A stretch of DNA of 8,639 nt. It comes from Deltaproteobacteria bacterium (lineage in GTDB: Bacteria; Desulfobacterota; Desulfarculia; Desulfarculales; Desulfarculaceae). This document shows, in pieces, positions 1 to 5,887 of the stretch; positions within the stretch are counted from its first letter, which is position 1, and each line of letters starts with the position of its first letter. The stretch covers positions 1-8,639 of the forward strand of contig JAKAGJ010000054.1 of NCBI GenBank assembly GCA_021815655.1, read 5' to 3'. The translations under genes were made by a program, and so were the position numbers. The notes under the pieces are model-generated. The model saw nothing but the letters and a program-made list of their open reading frames with translations. It was not told the origin of the DNA and searched no databases.

Positions 1-614
1 TGGCGCCAGCGCAGGGTGCATTCCTTGGACAGCCGCACCACCTCGCGCAGGCGGTCGATGTCGAACTTGTTGCCGCTGACCCGCTCCAGGGTGGGTATCA
101 TCTCCTTGAACTGGGCCACCACGTCGTCCACGTAGTGGCTCTTGACCTCGCCCACTCCCCGGTGGGTGCGCACCCCCACCAGGGGGACGTTCCAGTGACG
201 GGCGTAGAAGGCGAACCAGTCCTCCACGTCGCGGCACTGGTTGGTGTTGAACACCAGCACGTCGGCCTTGGGCACCGACTTTATGCCATAGGCCTGGGTG
301 AGCGGGGTGACGCCCTTCAAGAAGGCTCCGATGTCGGCGGTGAGGTAGGAGCAGATGTCGGGGGAGTAGCCGGCGGCGTTGGCCGTGGGTATCATCTCGG
401 TGGCCATGCGGGTGGCCCCCAGGAGGGCGCCGTGGTTCTCGGGATAGTAGACGTCGAAGCCCATGGCGTGCAGGAGTTCGGCCGGCCCCACCGAGGTGCA
501 CCAGGCCACCTTGGGGTGCCCCTGGCTGGCGGCCCGGTCCAGGCCCAGGAAGTGCTCGGCCATCAGCTTCTTCATCTGTTTGGTGGCCTGGATGGGGGTA
601 GGGCTGGCTGACAT
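1..614 (-). CDS. 2-hydroxyacyl-CoA dehydratase / benzoyl-CoA reductase family subunit (partial, C-terminus outside window)
   Basis: The reverse strand is open from an ATG at 614 to the window edge, giving 204 complete codons. The start has a good ribosome site, AAGGAG (plus-strand 621-626), 6 nt upstream. The N-terminus reads MSASPTPIQATKQMKK. The family-like segments are AWCTSVGPAELLHAMGF (residues 37-53), YYPENHGALLGATR (56-69), AGYSPDICSYLTADIGAFL (81-99) and FNTNQC (122-127). Members carry a [4Fe-4S] cluster and reduce or dehydrate CoA thioesters at very low potential, driven by an ATP-dependent activator or another strong donor. Candidate cluster cysteines are C39, C88 and C127; C39 and C88 lie in the most conserved-looking blocks. 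Family proteins are usually about 370-440 residues, so roughly half is visible. It is transcribed divergently from the Hdr operon. The family is a firm call, but dehydratase versus aryl-CoA reductase cannot be decided from this half, and the partner subunit and activator would lie to the left. Confidence 0.85.
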   Translation of the reverse strand, partial: MSASPTPIQATKQMKKLMAEHFLGLDRAASQGHPKVAWCTSVGPAELLHAMGFDVYYPENHGALLGATRMATEMIPTANAAGYSPDICSYLTADIGAFLKGVTPLTQAYGIKSVPKADVLVFNTNQCRDVEDWFAFYARHWNVPLVGVRTHRGVGEVKSHYVDDVVAQFKEMIPTLERVSGNKFDIDRLREVVRLSKECTLRWR

Positions 615-701
615 GGGGGACTCCTTGGGCAGGCGCTGCCCGGCCCCTGACCCGGCCGCTGCCTGGGGGCCAGGAATCGCGGCCTGGGGCAAAAATCGGG
701 G

Positions 702-731
702 TGGACAAGATGGTTACATATTAGCTACAAT
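702..731 (+). promoter_or_regulatory. candidate sigma70-type promoter of the Hdr operon
   Basis: A TGGACA (702-707) resembles a -35 box and TACAAT (726-731) resembles a -10 box, with an 18-nt spacer, in the only AT-rich stretch of the 236-bp divergent intergenic region. Transcription would start near 738 and leave a leader of about 110 nt before the flavoprotein gene. The leader holds a small hairpin (AGCCC 804-808 with GGGCT 815-819). A -10-like TAATAT also reads on the minus strand (plus 718-723) and could serve the divergent gene, but its -35 match is weak. These are pattern matches only. Confidence 0.4.
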
Positions 732-740
732 CTAGCTAAT
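720..740. promoter_or_regulatory. perfect inverted repeat, probable operator
   Basis: ATTAGCTA (720-727) and TAGCTAAT (733-740) are exact reverse complements around a 5-nt spacer CAATC. The 21-bp site lies between the divergent genes and overlaps the candidate plus-strand -10 box and a -10-like element on the minus strand. A dimeric repressor bound here would be placed to shut off both directions. Arm length and spacing suit a helix-turn-helix dimer such as MarR, TetR or GntR types. No regulator gene is in the window, so the family is unknown. Confidence 0.55.
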
Positions 741-850
741 TGGACTATAGACGCGGCCCTTTGGCCTGTCAAGCCCAAAACCAAGCCCACCCGGCGGTAG
801 GATAGCCCCTGACAGGGCTTCCGGCCAGGGTGGGCGGCCACGTGAAGGGG

Positions 851-1945
851 ATGTGCCCGTTGAGCGCCCAGAATACGCCAGTACTCATCATCGGCGGCGG
901 GGTGGCCGGCTTGACCGCGGCCCTGGAGTTGGACCGCCGGGGACTGCCCAGCCTGCTGGTCGATAAGGGCCCCCGCCTGGGCGGCCAGGCTCGCGGCTTC
1001 TGCTGCAAGGCCTTGGTGTCTTGCGCCCGCTGCGGGGCCTGCCGGGTGGGTGACCTCCTGGAGCAGGTGGCCCGGCGGCCCGGCATCCAGGTCCTGACCC
1101 AGGCCCTGCCCGTGGCCGCCCAGCGCCAAGGCCCCGGCTGGGAGGTGACCCTGATCCCCCAGCCGGCCCCAGAGGGCAGCGCCCCGGCCCTGGCTCCCGC
1201 CCTGGCCATGGAGCGGCCTCTGGCCCAGCGCCTGGTTGTGCAAGCCGGGGCGGTGATCCTGGCCGTGGGGCACCAGGTCTTTGACCCGGCGCGCAAGAGC
1301 CGTCTGGGCCATGGCCGGGTGCCGGGGGTAATCAGCGCCGGCCAACTGGAGCAGGCCCTGGCCCAGGGCGGGCTGCCGGGCCAGGCCCGGCGCATCGCCT
1401 TCATCCAGTGCGTGGGCTCCCGCGACCAGGTCCTGGGGCGCCTGTACTGCTCGCGGGTCTGCTGCGGCTTCGCCCTGCGCCTGGCCCGCCTGGCCCGCCA
1501 CCTGGCACCGGAGAGCGCCGTGACCTTCTTCCATATGGACGTGCAGGACTACGGCCAGGCCTGGCGCGCCGAGCTGGCCGAGATGCGCGCCGACCTGCGC
1601 TTCATCCGCGCCATCCCCGGCCAGGTGCGGCGGGGGCAGGAAGGGCCGGTGGTGGCCTACGCCGGCGAGGGCGGCCAGCCCCAGGAGGAGGAGTTCGACC
1701 TGGTGGTGCTGGCCACGGGCCTGGAGCCACCCACGGCGGCCCCGGCCTTCAACGAGATGTTCGGCTTGCAGCCCGGGCCCGAGGGCTTCCTGGCCCCTGG
1801 CGCGGGGGTGCTGGTGGCCGGCACGGCGGCCGGGCCGCGCTCCATCGCCGAGAGCATCGAGCATGCCGCCCTGGCGGCGGCCCAGGCCGGCCTGCACCTG
1901 GCCGCCGGCCAGCCCGCTCCCCGGGGGGAGGTGGCCCATGCCTAG
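851..1945 (+). CDS. hdrA: short HdrA / QmoA-like FAD and iron-sulfur subunit
   Basis: This 364-residue protein is an HdrA/QmoA-type flavoprotein. The N-terminal FAD-binding Rossmann motif VLIIGGGVAG (residues 11-20) is followed by an acidic end to the second strand (LVDKGPRLGG, D38). A cysteine-rich stretch follows, with C51, C52 and C58-x2-C61-x2-C64, where HdrA proteins carry a cluster motif. The HdrA signature IQCVGSRD (C187) and YCSRVCC (C200, C204, C205) is complete. The C-terminus keeps the flavoprotein ATG strand and a VAGTAAGPRSIAESIEHA segment. It lacks the C-terminal ferredoxin domain of methanogen HdrA and matches QmoA in size. The start is uncertain. The ATG at 851 has no spaced ribosome site, a TTG at 860 lies 9 nt after AAGGGG (845-850) and would give MSAQNTPVL, and in-frame GTGs sit at 830 and 842. 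The stop overlaps the next gene by 8 nt, implying translational coupling. The role is the flavin, electron-splitting or confurcating core of a soluble Hdr complex (inferred from family). Confidence 0.85.
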   Translation: MCPLSAQNTPVLIIGGGVAGLTAALELDRRGLPSLLVDKGPRLGGQARGFCCKALVSCARCGACRVGDLLEQVARRPGIQVLTQALPVAAQRQGPGWEVTLIPQPAPEGSAPALAPALAMERPLAQRLVVQAGAVILAVGHQVFDPARKSRLGHGRVPGVISAGQLEQALAQGGLPGQARRIAFIQCVGSRDQVLGRLYCSRVCCGFALRLARLARHLAPESAVTFFHMDVQDYGQAWRAELAEMRADLRFIRAIPGQVRRGQEGPVVAYAGEGGQPQEEEFDLVVLATGLEPPTAAPAFNEMFGLQPGPEGFLAPGAGVLVAGTAAGPRSIAESIEHAALAAAQAGLHLAAGQPAPRGEVAHA

Positions 1946-3815
1946 GCCCGCGCTGTGCTGGCTTCAGGCGCCGGGCCTGGAGGGGCTTGATCCCCAGGAG
2001 TTGGCCCGGGCCGCCGGCCTGGAGCTGGACCGGGGCGGGGTCTTGGAGGCGGCGGTGGTCAACATCCCCGAGGCCCAAGCCCCGGCGGATTTGCGCCTGC
2101 GCCTCCTGGGCCGGCCGGTGCAATGGCTGGATTTGGCCGCCGAGGTGGGCGGGGGCCAGCCCCAGCATCGCCTGGCCCGCGCCGCCGCGTCCCTGGCCCG
2201 CGCCGCCGGCCGCGCCAGCCTGGGTACCTTGGCGCCGGTATACACCCCCCAGGCCAACCAGCGGGTGCTGGTGGCCGGACAGGGCCTTGGCGCCCTGGAG
2301 GCGGCCCGCCAGGCGGCGCTCCTGGGCCACCCGGTGCTCCTGGCCCTGCCCGGCGACGACCCGGCCTCCCCGGCGGTTGGCGAGGACCCGGCCCAGGTGG
2401 CGCGACTGGCCGCCAGCCTGCCGGCGGGCATAGAGTTCTCTCCGGCCAGCCGGCTGGACAACCTCACCGGCGCCGGCGGGTCCTTCCAGGCCTGGCTTGA
2501 CACCCCCCAAGGACAGTCGCGCCAGCGCTTTGGCGCCGTGCTGTTGACCCCGGCCGGTGGCTGGGAGACCGAGCCCTCGCCGCCGGGCCTGGACCCCAGC
2601 CTGGCCAGGCCACTCATGGACTGGGAGAGCCAGCCCCTGTCCTCGCAACCGGGCTGGCGCCAGGTGGCCATCCTGGTGGGGGTGAGCCGCCCGGCCAGCG
2701 CGCAGGCCTTTGGCCGCGCCCTGAAAGCCGCCCTGGCCCTGCAAGGCCAGCCCCGGTTGCAGGTCACGCTCTTGTTCCGCGAGGCCCTGGTGGCCGTGGA
2801 GCAGGGCGAGCGCCTCTACCGCCAGGCCCGCTCGGCCGGGGTGCTCATGGCCCGCCTGGCCCAGGGCGATCCCCGGGTGGCGGGGGAGGGCCGGACCCTC
2901 ATATGGCAAGACCAGGTGTTGGGCGAGGAACTGGAATTGACCCCGGACCTGGTGCTCTTGTCCCAGGAGATCAGCGCCCCCTGGCCGACCTTCCTGCAAA
3001 ACGAGGTGCTGTGGCCGCCCCGGCAGCGGCTGCTTCCCGAGCACGCCCGCCTGGATGGCGGCCGCACGGCCCGCAGCGGCTTCTATATCCTGGGGGCGCT
3101 GCGCGGCACCGCGCCCGGCGGCGAGCGCCTGGCCGAGGCCGCCGCCGCCGCCCAGGACCTGCACGAGCTTTTAGGCGGCGGGGCCACGCCCCTGCCGGCG
3201 GTGCGCAACCTGATCTGCGCTCGCTGCCTGACCTGCGTGCGCGTCTGCCCCCACGGGGTGCCGGAGCACCAGGATGACCACATCCAGCCGGCGCCGGCGG
3301 CCTGCCTGGCCTGCGGCATCTGCGCCGCCGAATGCCCGGCCGAGGCCATCGCACCGCCGGGCTGGTCCACCGCCGAGCTCCTGGAGGGGCTTAAGCAAGG
3401 CCTGGCCCGGGCGCCCAAGCCCGCCCTGGTGCTCTTTGCCTGCGGCCAGTCGGTCATGCCGGCCTTGGCGAGCTTGAGCCGGGCGGGGCGCCCCTGGCCG
3501 GCGGGGCTCCTGGTGCAGCCGTTGAACTGCGCCGGCCGGGTGGGCCTGGAGCTGATCCTGCGGGCCTTGAGCCTGGGGGCCGAGGGCGTGCTGGTGGCCG
3601 GCTGCCACGACGGCATGTGCCGCTCGCTCACCGGCAACCTGCGCGCCCGCCTGGCCACGGGCCAGGCCGCCAGCACCCTGGACGAGCTGGGCCTCGGCGC
3701 CGACGCCGTGGGTTTTCTGCATATGGCCAGCAATCAGCCCCAGACCCTGGCCAGGACCATAGAGGACATGTACGGCAGATTGGGCAGGCCTGGCCAGGCT
3801 GGACAAGGGGAGTAG
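1938..3815 (+). CDS. QmoB-like fusion: degenerate HdrA module, two [4Fe-4S] motifs, MvhD domain
   Basis: The protein has 625 residues, starting at an ATG 6 nt after GGAGG (1927-1931) inside the end of the previous gene. Residues 1 to about 410 follow the HdrA plan with its cofactor residues eroded. The Rossmann loop is GQGLGA (114-119) and the acidic residue after the second strand is lost (LLALPG, L137). The QCVGSRD/YCSxxCC signature is replaced by ILVGVSRP (245-252) with no cysteines. Residues 427-437 (CARCLTCVRVC) and 456-466 (CLACGICAAEC) are two classical 4Fe-4S motifs. Residues from about 495 form an MvhD-like domain with C502, C531 (NCAGR), C556 (AGCHDG) and C561, likely ligands of a [2Fe-2S] cluster. 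MvhD domains pass electrons from a partner oxidoreductase to HdrA. The layout recalls QmoB, but that family is usually longer and this FAD site looks lost. The next gene starts 5 nt downstream. Confidence 0.85.
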   Translation: MPRPALCWLQAPGLEGLDPQELARAAGLELDRGGVLEAAVVNIPEAQAPADLRLRLLGRPVQWLDLAAEVGGGQPQHRLARAAASLARAAGRASLGTLAPVYTPQANQRVLVAGQGLGALEAARQAALLGHPVLLALPGDDPASPAVGEDPAQVARLAASLPAGIEFSPASRLDNLTGAGGSFQAWLDTPQGQSRQRFGAVLLTPAGGWETEPSPPGLDPSLARPLMDWESQPLSSQPGWRQVAILVGVSRPASAQAFGRALKAALALQGQPRLQVTLLFREALVAVEQGERLYRQARSAGVLMARLAQGDPRVAGEGRTLIWQDQVLGEELELTPDLVLLSQEISAPWPTFLQNEVLWPPRQRLLPEHARLDGGRTARSGFYILGALRGTAPGGERLAEAAAAAQDLHELLGGGATPLPAVRNLICARCLTCVRVCPHGVPEHQDDHIQPAPAACLACGICAAECPAEAIAPPGWSTAELLEGLKQGLARAPKPALVLFACGQSVMPALASLSRAGRPWPAGLLVQPLNCAGRVGLELILRALSLGAEGVLVAGCHDGMCRSLTGNLRARLATGQAASTLDELGLGADAVGFLHMASNQPQTLARTIEDMYGRLGRPGQAGQGE

Positions 3816-3820
3816 ACACC

Positions 3821-4318
3821 ATGCGCCTCAACGATTGCGATCCGGGCTTCAAGCAGGAGATCGCCCGCGAGCCGGGCGGGCAGGGCATTCAGGCCTGCTT
3901 CGCCTGCGCCGCCTGCACGGCCCGCTGCCCGGTGGGCGAGCTCAAGCCCGAGTACGACCCCCGGCGCCTATTGCGCCTGGCCGTGCTGGGCCGGCGCGAG
4001 GAGGTGCTGGCCTCGCCCTTGATCTGGCTGTGCTGCTCCTGCCAAAGCTGCTCCGAGGTCTGCCCCCAGGACGTGCGCTGCTCCGACGTGCTCACGGCCA
4101 TCAAGAACCTGGCGGCCCGCGCCGGCTATGCCCCGCCCTCGGGACAGGCCATGGCGCGCCAGTTGGCCGCCCATGGCCGCCTGCTCACGGTGGGCGAGTT
4201 CGAGAACGAAAAGCGCGCCGAGTTGGGCCTGCCGCCGGTGAGCGAGGAACCGGCCGACTACCAGGCCATCCTGGGGGCCGAGGCCGCGGCGCCGCGGCCG
4301 GCCGGGGAGGGCGCGTGA
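3821..4318 (+). CDS. hdrC: heterodisulfide reductase subunit C-like ferredoxin protein
   Basis: The protein has 165 residues with two [4Fe-4S] motifs: C26-x2-C29-x2-C32-x3-C36-P (CFACAACTARCP) and C71-x2-C74-x2-C77-x3-C81-P (CCSCQSCSEVCP). The helical spacer between them, with YDPRRLLRLAVLGRREEVL, is typical of HdrC. There are no membrane segments, so this is the soluble form and not the QmoC type fused to a cytochrome b-like anchor. The start ATG lies 8 nt after GGGGAG (3807-3812), which overlaps the end of the preceding gene. The last base of its TGA is the first base of the hdrB ATG (TGATG), a sign of translational coupling. It should wire electrons from the HdrA-type subunit to the HdrB active-site clusters. 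The Ala/Pro-rich last 15 or so residues are probably disordered. Confidence 0.92.
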   Translation: MRLNDCDPGFKQEIAREPGGQGIQACFACAACTARCPVGELKPEYDPRRLLRLAVLGRREEVLASPLIWLCCSCQSCSEVCPQDVRCSDVLTAIKNLAARAGYAPPSGQAMARQLAAHGRLLTVGEFENEKRAELGLPPVSEEPADYQAILGAEAAAPRPAGEGA

Positions 4319-5190
4319 TGCGGGCGCTGATGTTCCTGGGCTGCACGGTGCCGGTGCGCAACCTCAACTATGAGCTGTCGGCCCGCAAGGTGGCCGCCGC
4401 CCTGGGCGTGGAGTTGGTGGACCTGGCCGAAATGGGCTGCTGCGGCTATCCGCTCAAGGCCTTCGACCAGGAGGCGGCCCTGGTGCTGGCCGCCCGGGCC
4501 CTGGCCCAGGCCGGGCGGACCGGGCTGACCGTGGTGCCCCTGTGCTCCTCCTGCGCCGGCACCCTTAACGAGGCCGCCCATCACCTGGACCACGACCCGG
4601 CGGCCCTGGCCCAGGTGCAGGAGAAGCTCAAGCCCCTGGGCCTCACCTACCGCCCCGGCGTGCGCGTGCGCCACCTGGCGCGCTATTTATTGGAGGAGGT
4701 GGGCCTGGAGGCCATCGCCGGCAAGATCGTGCGGCCTTTGAGCGAGTTCACCTTCGCGCCCCACTACGGCTGCCACCTGCTCAACCCCAGCCGGGTGATG
4801 GAGGGCTTCGCCGACCCCGAGAACCCCACCAGCCTGGCCCGGCTCATCGAGGTGACAGGCGCCAAGGCCCTGGACTACCGCTACCTGAAGCAGTGCTGCG
4901 GCGGCGGGGTGCTGGGCGCCGACGAGGACCTGGCCGGGCGCATGGCCGGGAGCAAGCTATTGGAACTGACCGAGGCCCGGGTGGCGGCCATGGTGGTGAT
5001 ATGCCCCTTCTGCAACGTGATGTACGAGGGGCAGCAGAAGGCCGTGGCCAAGAAGCTGGGCGCCGAGATCAAGGTGCCGGTGGTCTATCTGACCCAGGTG
5101 CTGGGCCTGGCCATGGGCATGAGCCCCGACGAACTGGGCTTCAAGCTCAACCGGGTCAAGCCCAAGGAGCTTCTGGCGGCCTTCAAGTAG
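4318..5190 (+). CDS. hdrB: heterodisulfide reductase subunit B-like, double CCG domain
   Basis: This 290-residue HdrB family protein has both cysteine-rich CCG motifs intact. Motif 1 is C9, C41-C42, C76 and C79 (LGCT, MGCCGYP, LCSSC). Motif 2 is C152, C193-C194, C229 and C232 (YGCH, QCCGGG, CPFC). In methanogen HdrB each such set holds a non-cubane [4Fe-4S] cluster, and the pair cleaves the CoM-S-S-CoB disulfide. In bacteria the natural disulfide or other acceptor is generally unknown. The ATG at 4318 overlaps the hdrC stop by one base and has GGAGG (4306-4310) 7 nt upstream. The C-terminus (VVYLTQVLGLAMGMSPDELGF is the region at about 255-275) is the usual HdrB ending. All catalytic cysteines are present, so an active disulfide-type reductase site is expected, and the lipoyl carrier encoded next downstream is a possible substrate (inference). 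Confidence 0.93.
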   Translation: MRALMFLGCTVPVRNLNYELSARKVAAALGVELVDLAEMGCCGYPLKAFDQEAALVLAARALAQAGRTGLTVVPLCSSCAGTLNEAAHHLDHDPAALAQVQEKLKPLGLTYRPGVRVRHLARYLLEEVGLEAIAGKIVRPLSEFTFAPHYGCHLLNPSRVMEGFADPENPTSLARLIEVTGAKALDYRYLKQCCGGGVLGADEDLAGRMAGSKLLELTEARVAAMVVICPFCNVMYEGQQKAVAKKLGAEIKVPVVYLTQVLGLAMGMSPDELGFKLNRVKPKELLAAFK

Positions 5191-5292
5191 GCGGCGGGGC
5201 AAGAATCAGGATCAAGACTGGACCAACCGCGGGGTCGGGCCAGCAATAAACAACATGCGGCCAATGCGGCCGAGGTCATGGAGGAAAGACCG

Positions 5293-5721
5293 ATGGAGAT
5301 CAAGGGCTACAACTTCCCCGACGATCTGTACTACGACAAAAACCACTTCTGGGCACGCGTGGAGGGCGGCGTGGTGGTGATGGGCACCACCGACCTGACC
5401 CAGAGCCTGGCCGGCGAGATCACCTTCGTGGACGTGCCCCAGGCCGACGACGAGGTGACCCAGGGCAAGCCCTTCGGTTCCATCGAGAGCGGCAAGTGGG
5501 TGGGGCGCATCTATGCCGTGGTCAGCGGCGAGGTGAAGGAGGGCAACGAGGCCCTGGAGGACGAGCCCGAGCTTATCAACCAGGACTGCTACGGCAAGGG
5601 CTGGATCTGCAAGATCACCCCGGCCGACCTCGCCGCCGATTTGTCCAAGCTGATGCAGGGTGCGGCCTACCAGGAGTGGGTGGCGGGCGAGATCGAAAAA
5701 ATGAACTCCGAGCAGAAGTAG
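5293..5721 (+). CDS. gcvH: GcvH-like lipoyl-carrier protein
   Basis: This 142-residue protein resembles glycine cleavage H protein. HFWARVEGG (18-26) aligns with the HEWVR region, GTTDLTQSLAGEITFVDVP (31-49) with the first lipoyl half, and ESGKWVGRIYAVVSGEV (65-81) with the ESVKAxSDxYxPxxG motif. K68 is the candidate lipoylated lysine. NEALEDEPELINQDCYGKGW (85-104) is also GcvH-like. The start at 5293 is preferred over an ATG at 5278 because GGAGG (5280-5284) lies 8 nt before it. It follows hdrB after 102 bp with no terminator between them, so it is probably co-transcribed. No gcvT, gcvP or lpd gene is nearby. A lipoate-binding partner of an Hdr complex, as LbpA is for sHdr in sulfur oxidizers, is therefore a serious alternative to glycine cleavage. 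No lipoate ligase or lipoyl synthase gene is visible. Confidence 0.85.
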   Translation: MEIKGYNFPDDLYYDKNHFWARVEGGVVVMGTTDLTQSLAGEITFVDVPQADDEVTQGKPFGSIESGKWVGRIYAVVSGEVKEGNEALEDEPELINQDCYGKGWICKITPADLAADLSKLMQGAAYQEWVAGEIEKMNSEQK

Positions 5722-5763
5722 GGGCCGATGACGGCCGGCGGCTATCATTATTATTGCGCGGGA

Positions 5764-5787
5764 GGTGCAGGCCTATTGGCCCGCACC
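5764..5787 (+). other. RNA hairpin in the leader of the GlcD-HdrD gene
   Basis: GGTGCAGGCC (5764-5773) and GGCCCGCACC (5778-5787) form a 10-bp stem with a single A-C mismatch and a TATT loop, followed by TTT. It lies just downstream of an AT-rich stretch (TATCATTATTATT, 5743-5755) containing TATTAT (5749-5754), a possible -10 box with only a weak -35. It is the first of three consecutive hairpins before the next gene. Confidence 0.5.
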
Positions 5788-5809
5788 TTTAGCGCTTGAT
5801 CCGTGTGGG

Positions 5810-5840
5810 CAGGGAGGGGCCGTCCCCTCCCTGGTTTTTT
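5810..5840 (+). terminator. intrinsic terminator or attenuator
   Basis: CAGGGAGGGG (5810-5819) and CCCCTCCCTG (5824-5833) form a perfect 10-bp stem with a 4-nt loop, followed by G and six T (5835-5840). This is a textbook Rho-independent terminator for plus-strand transcripts. It could end the hdr-gcvH transcript. Only 47 nt separate it from the next start codon, leaving little room for a separate promoter, so it may instead be an attenuator in the leader of the following gene. Confidence 0.85.
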
Positions 5841-5845
5841 CAGCG

Positions 5846-5873
5846 GGCCCGGGGACAGGCGGTTTCCCGGGCC
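5846..5873 (+). promoter_or_regulatory. hairpin abutting the ribosome binding site of the GlcD-HdrD gene
   Basis: GGCCCGGG (5846-5853) pairs perfectly with CCCGGGCC (5866-5873) around a 12-nt loop. The right arm ends directly before the Shine-Dalgarno GGGAGG (5874-5879). CCTCCC within the upstream terminator's right arm (5826-5831) is exactly complementary to that Shine-Dalgarno. The terminator arm and the ribosome site could therefore take part in alternative structures. Control of translation or transcription here is an inference from pairing alone. Confidence 0.45.
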
Positions 5874-5887
5874 GGGAGGTTAGCAGC

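Noticed and set aside
135..735. Plus-strand open frames over the first gene and the intergenic region
   Set aside because: The minus-strand frame 614-1 encodes a recognizable dehydratase-family protein with a ribosome site. The plus-strand frames are its shadows.
1863..1937. Longer N-terminus of the QmoB-like protein starting at 1863
   Set aside because: The extra 25 residues come from the overlapping HdrA-like frame. The ATG at 1938 has GGAGG 6 nt upstream and gives a short, normal overlap.
725..3164. Long overlapping minus-strand open frames (725-1939 and 1749-3164) opposite the HdrA-like genes
   Set aside because: They are low-complexity Gly/Gln/Ala-rich translations with no motif and poor start signals, and both run through the intact plus-strand genes. 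GC bias explains them.
5255..5271. Near-tandem repeat of ATGCGGCC separated by one base
   Set aside because: Two 8-bp copies only, in GC-rich spacer DNA. There is no array, no further copies and no sign of a mobile or regulatory element.
5765..5887. Upstream extension of the fusion protein by 41 residues from a GTG at 5765
   Set aside because: The extension would translate through two hairpins, one of them an intrinsic terminator, and gives no family-like sequence. The ATG at 5888 has an ideal ribosome site and begins just before the FAD domain.
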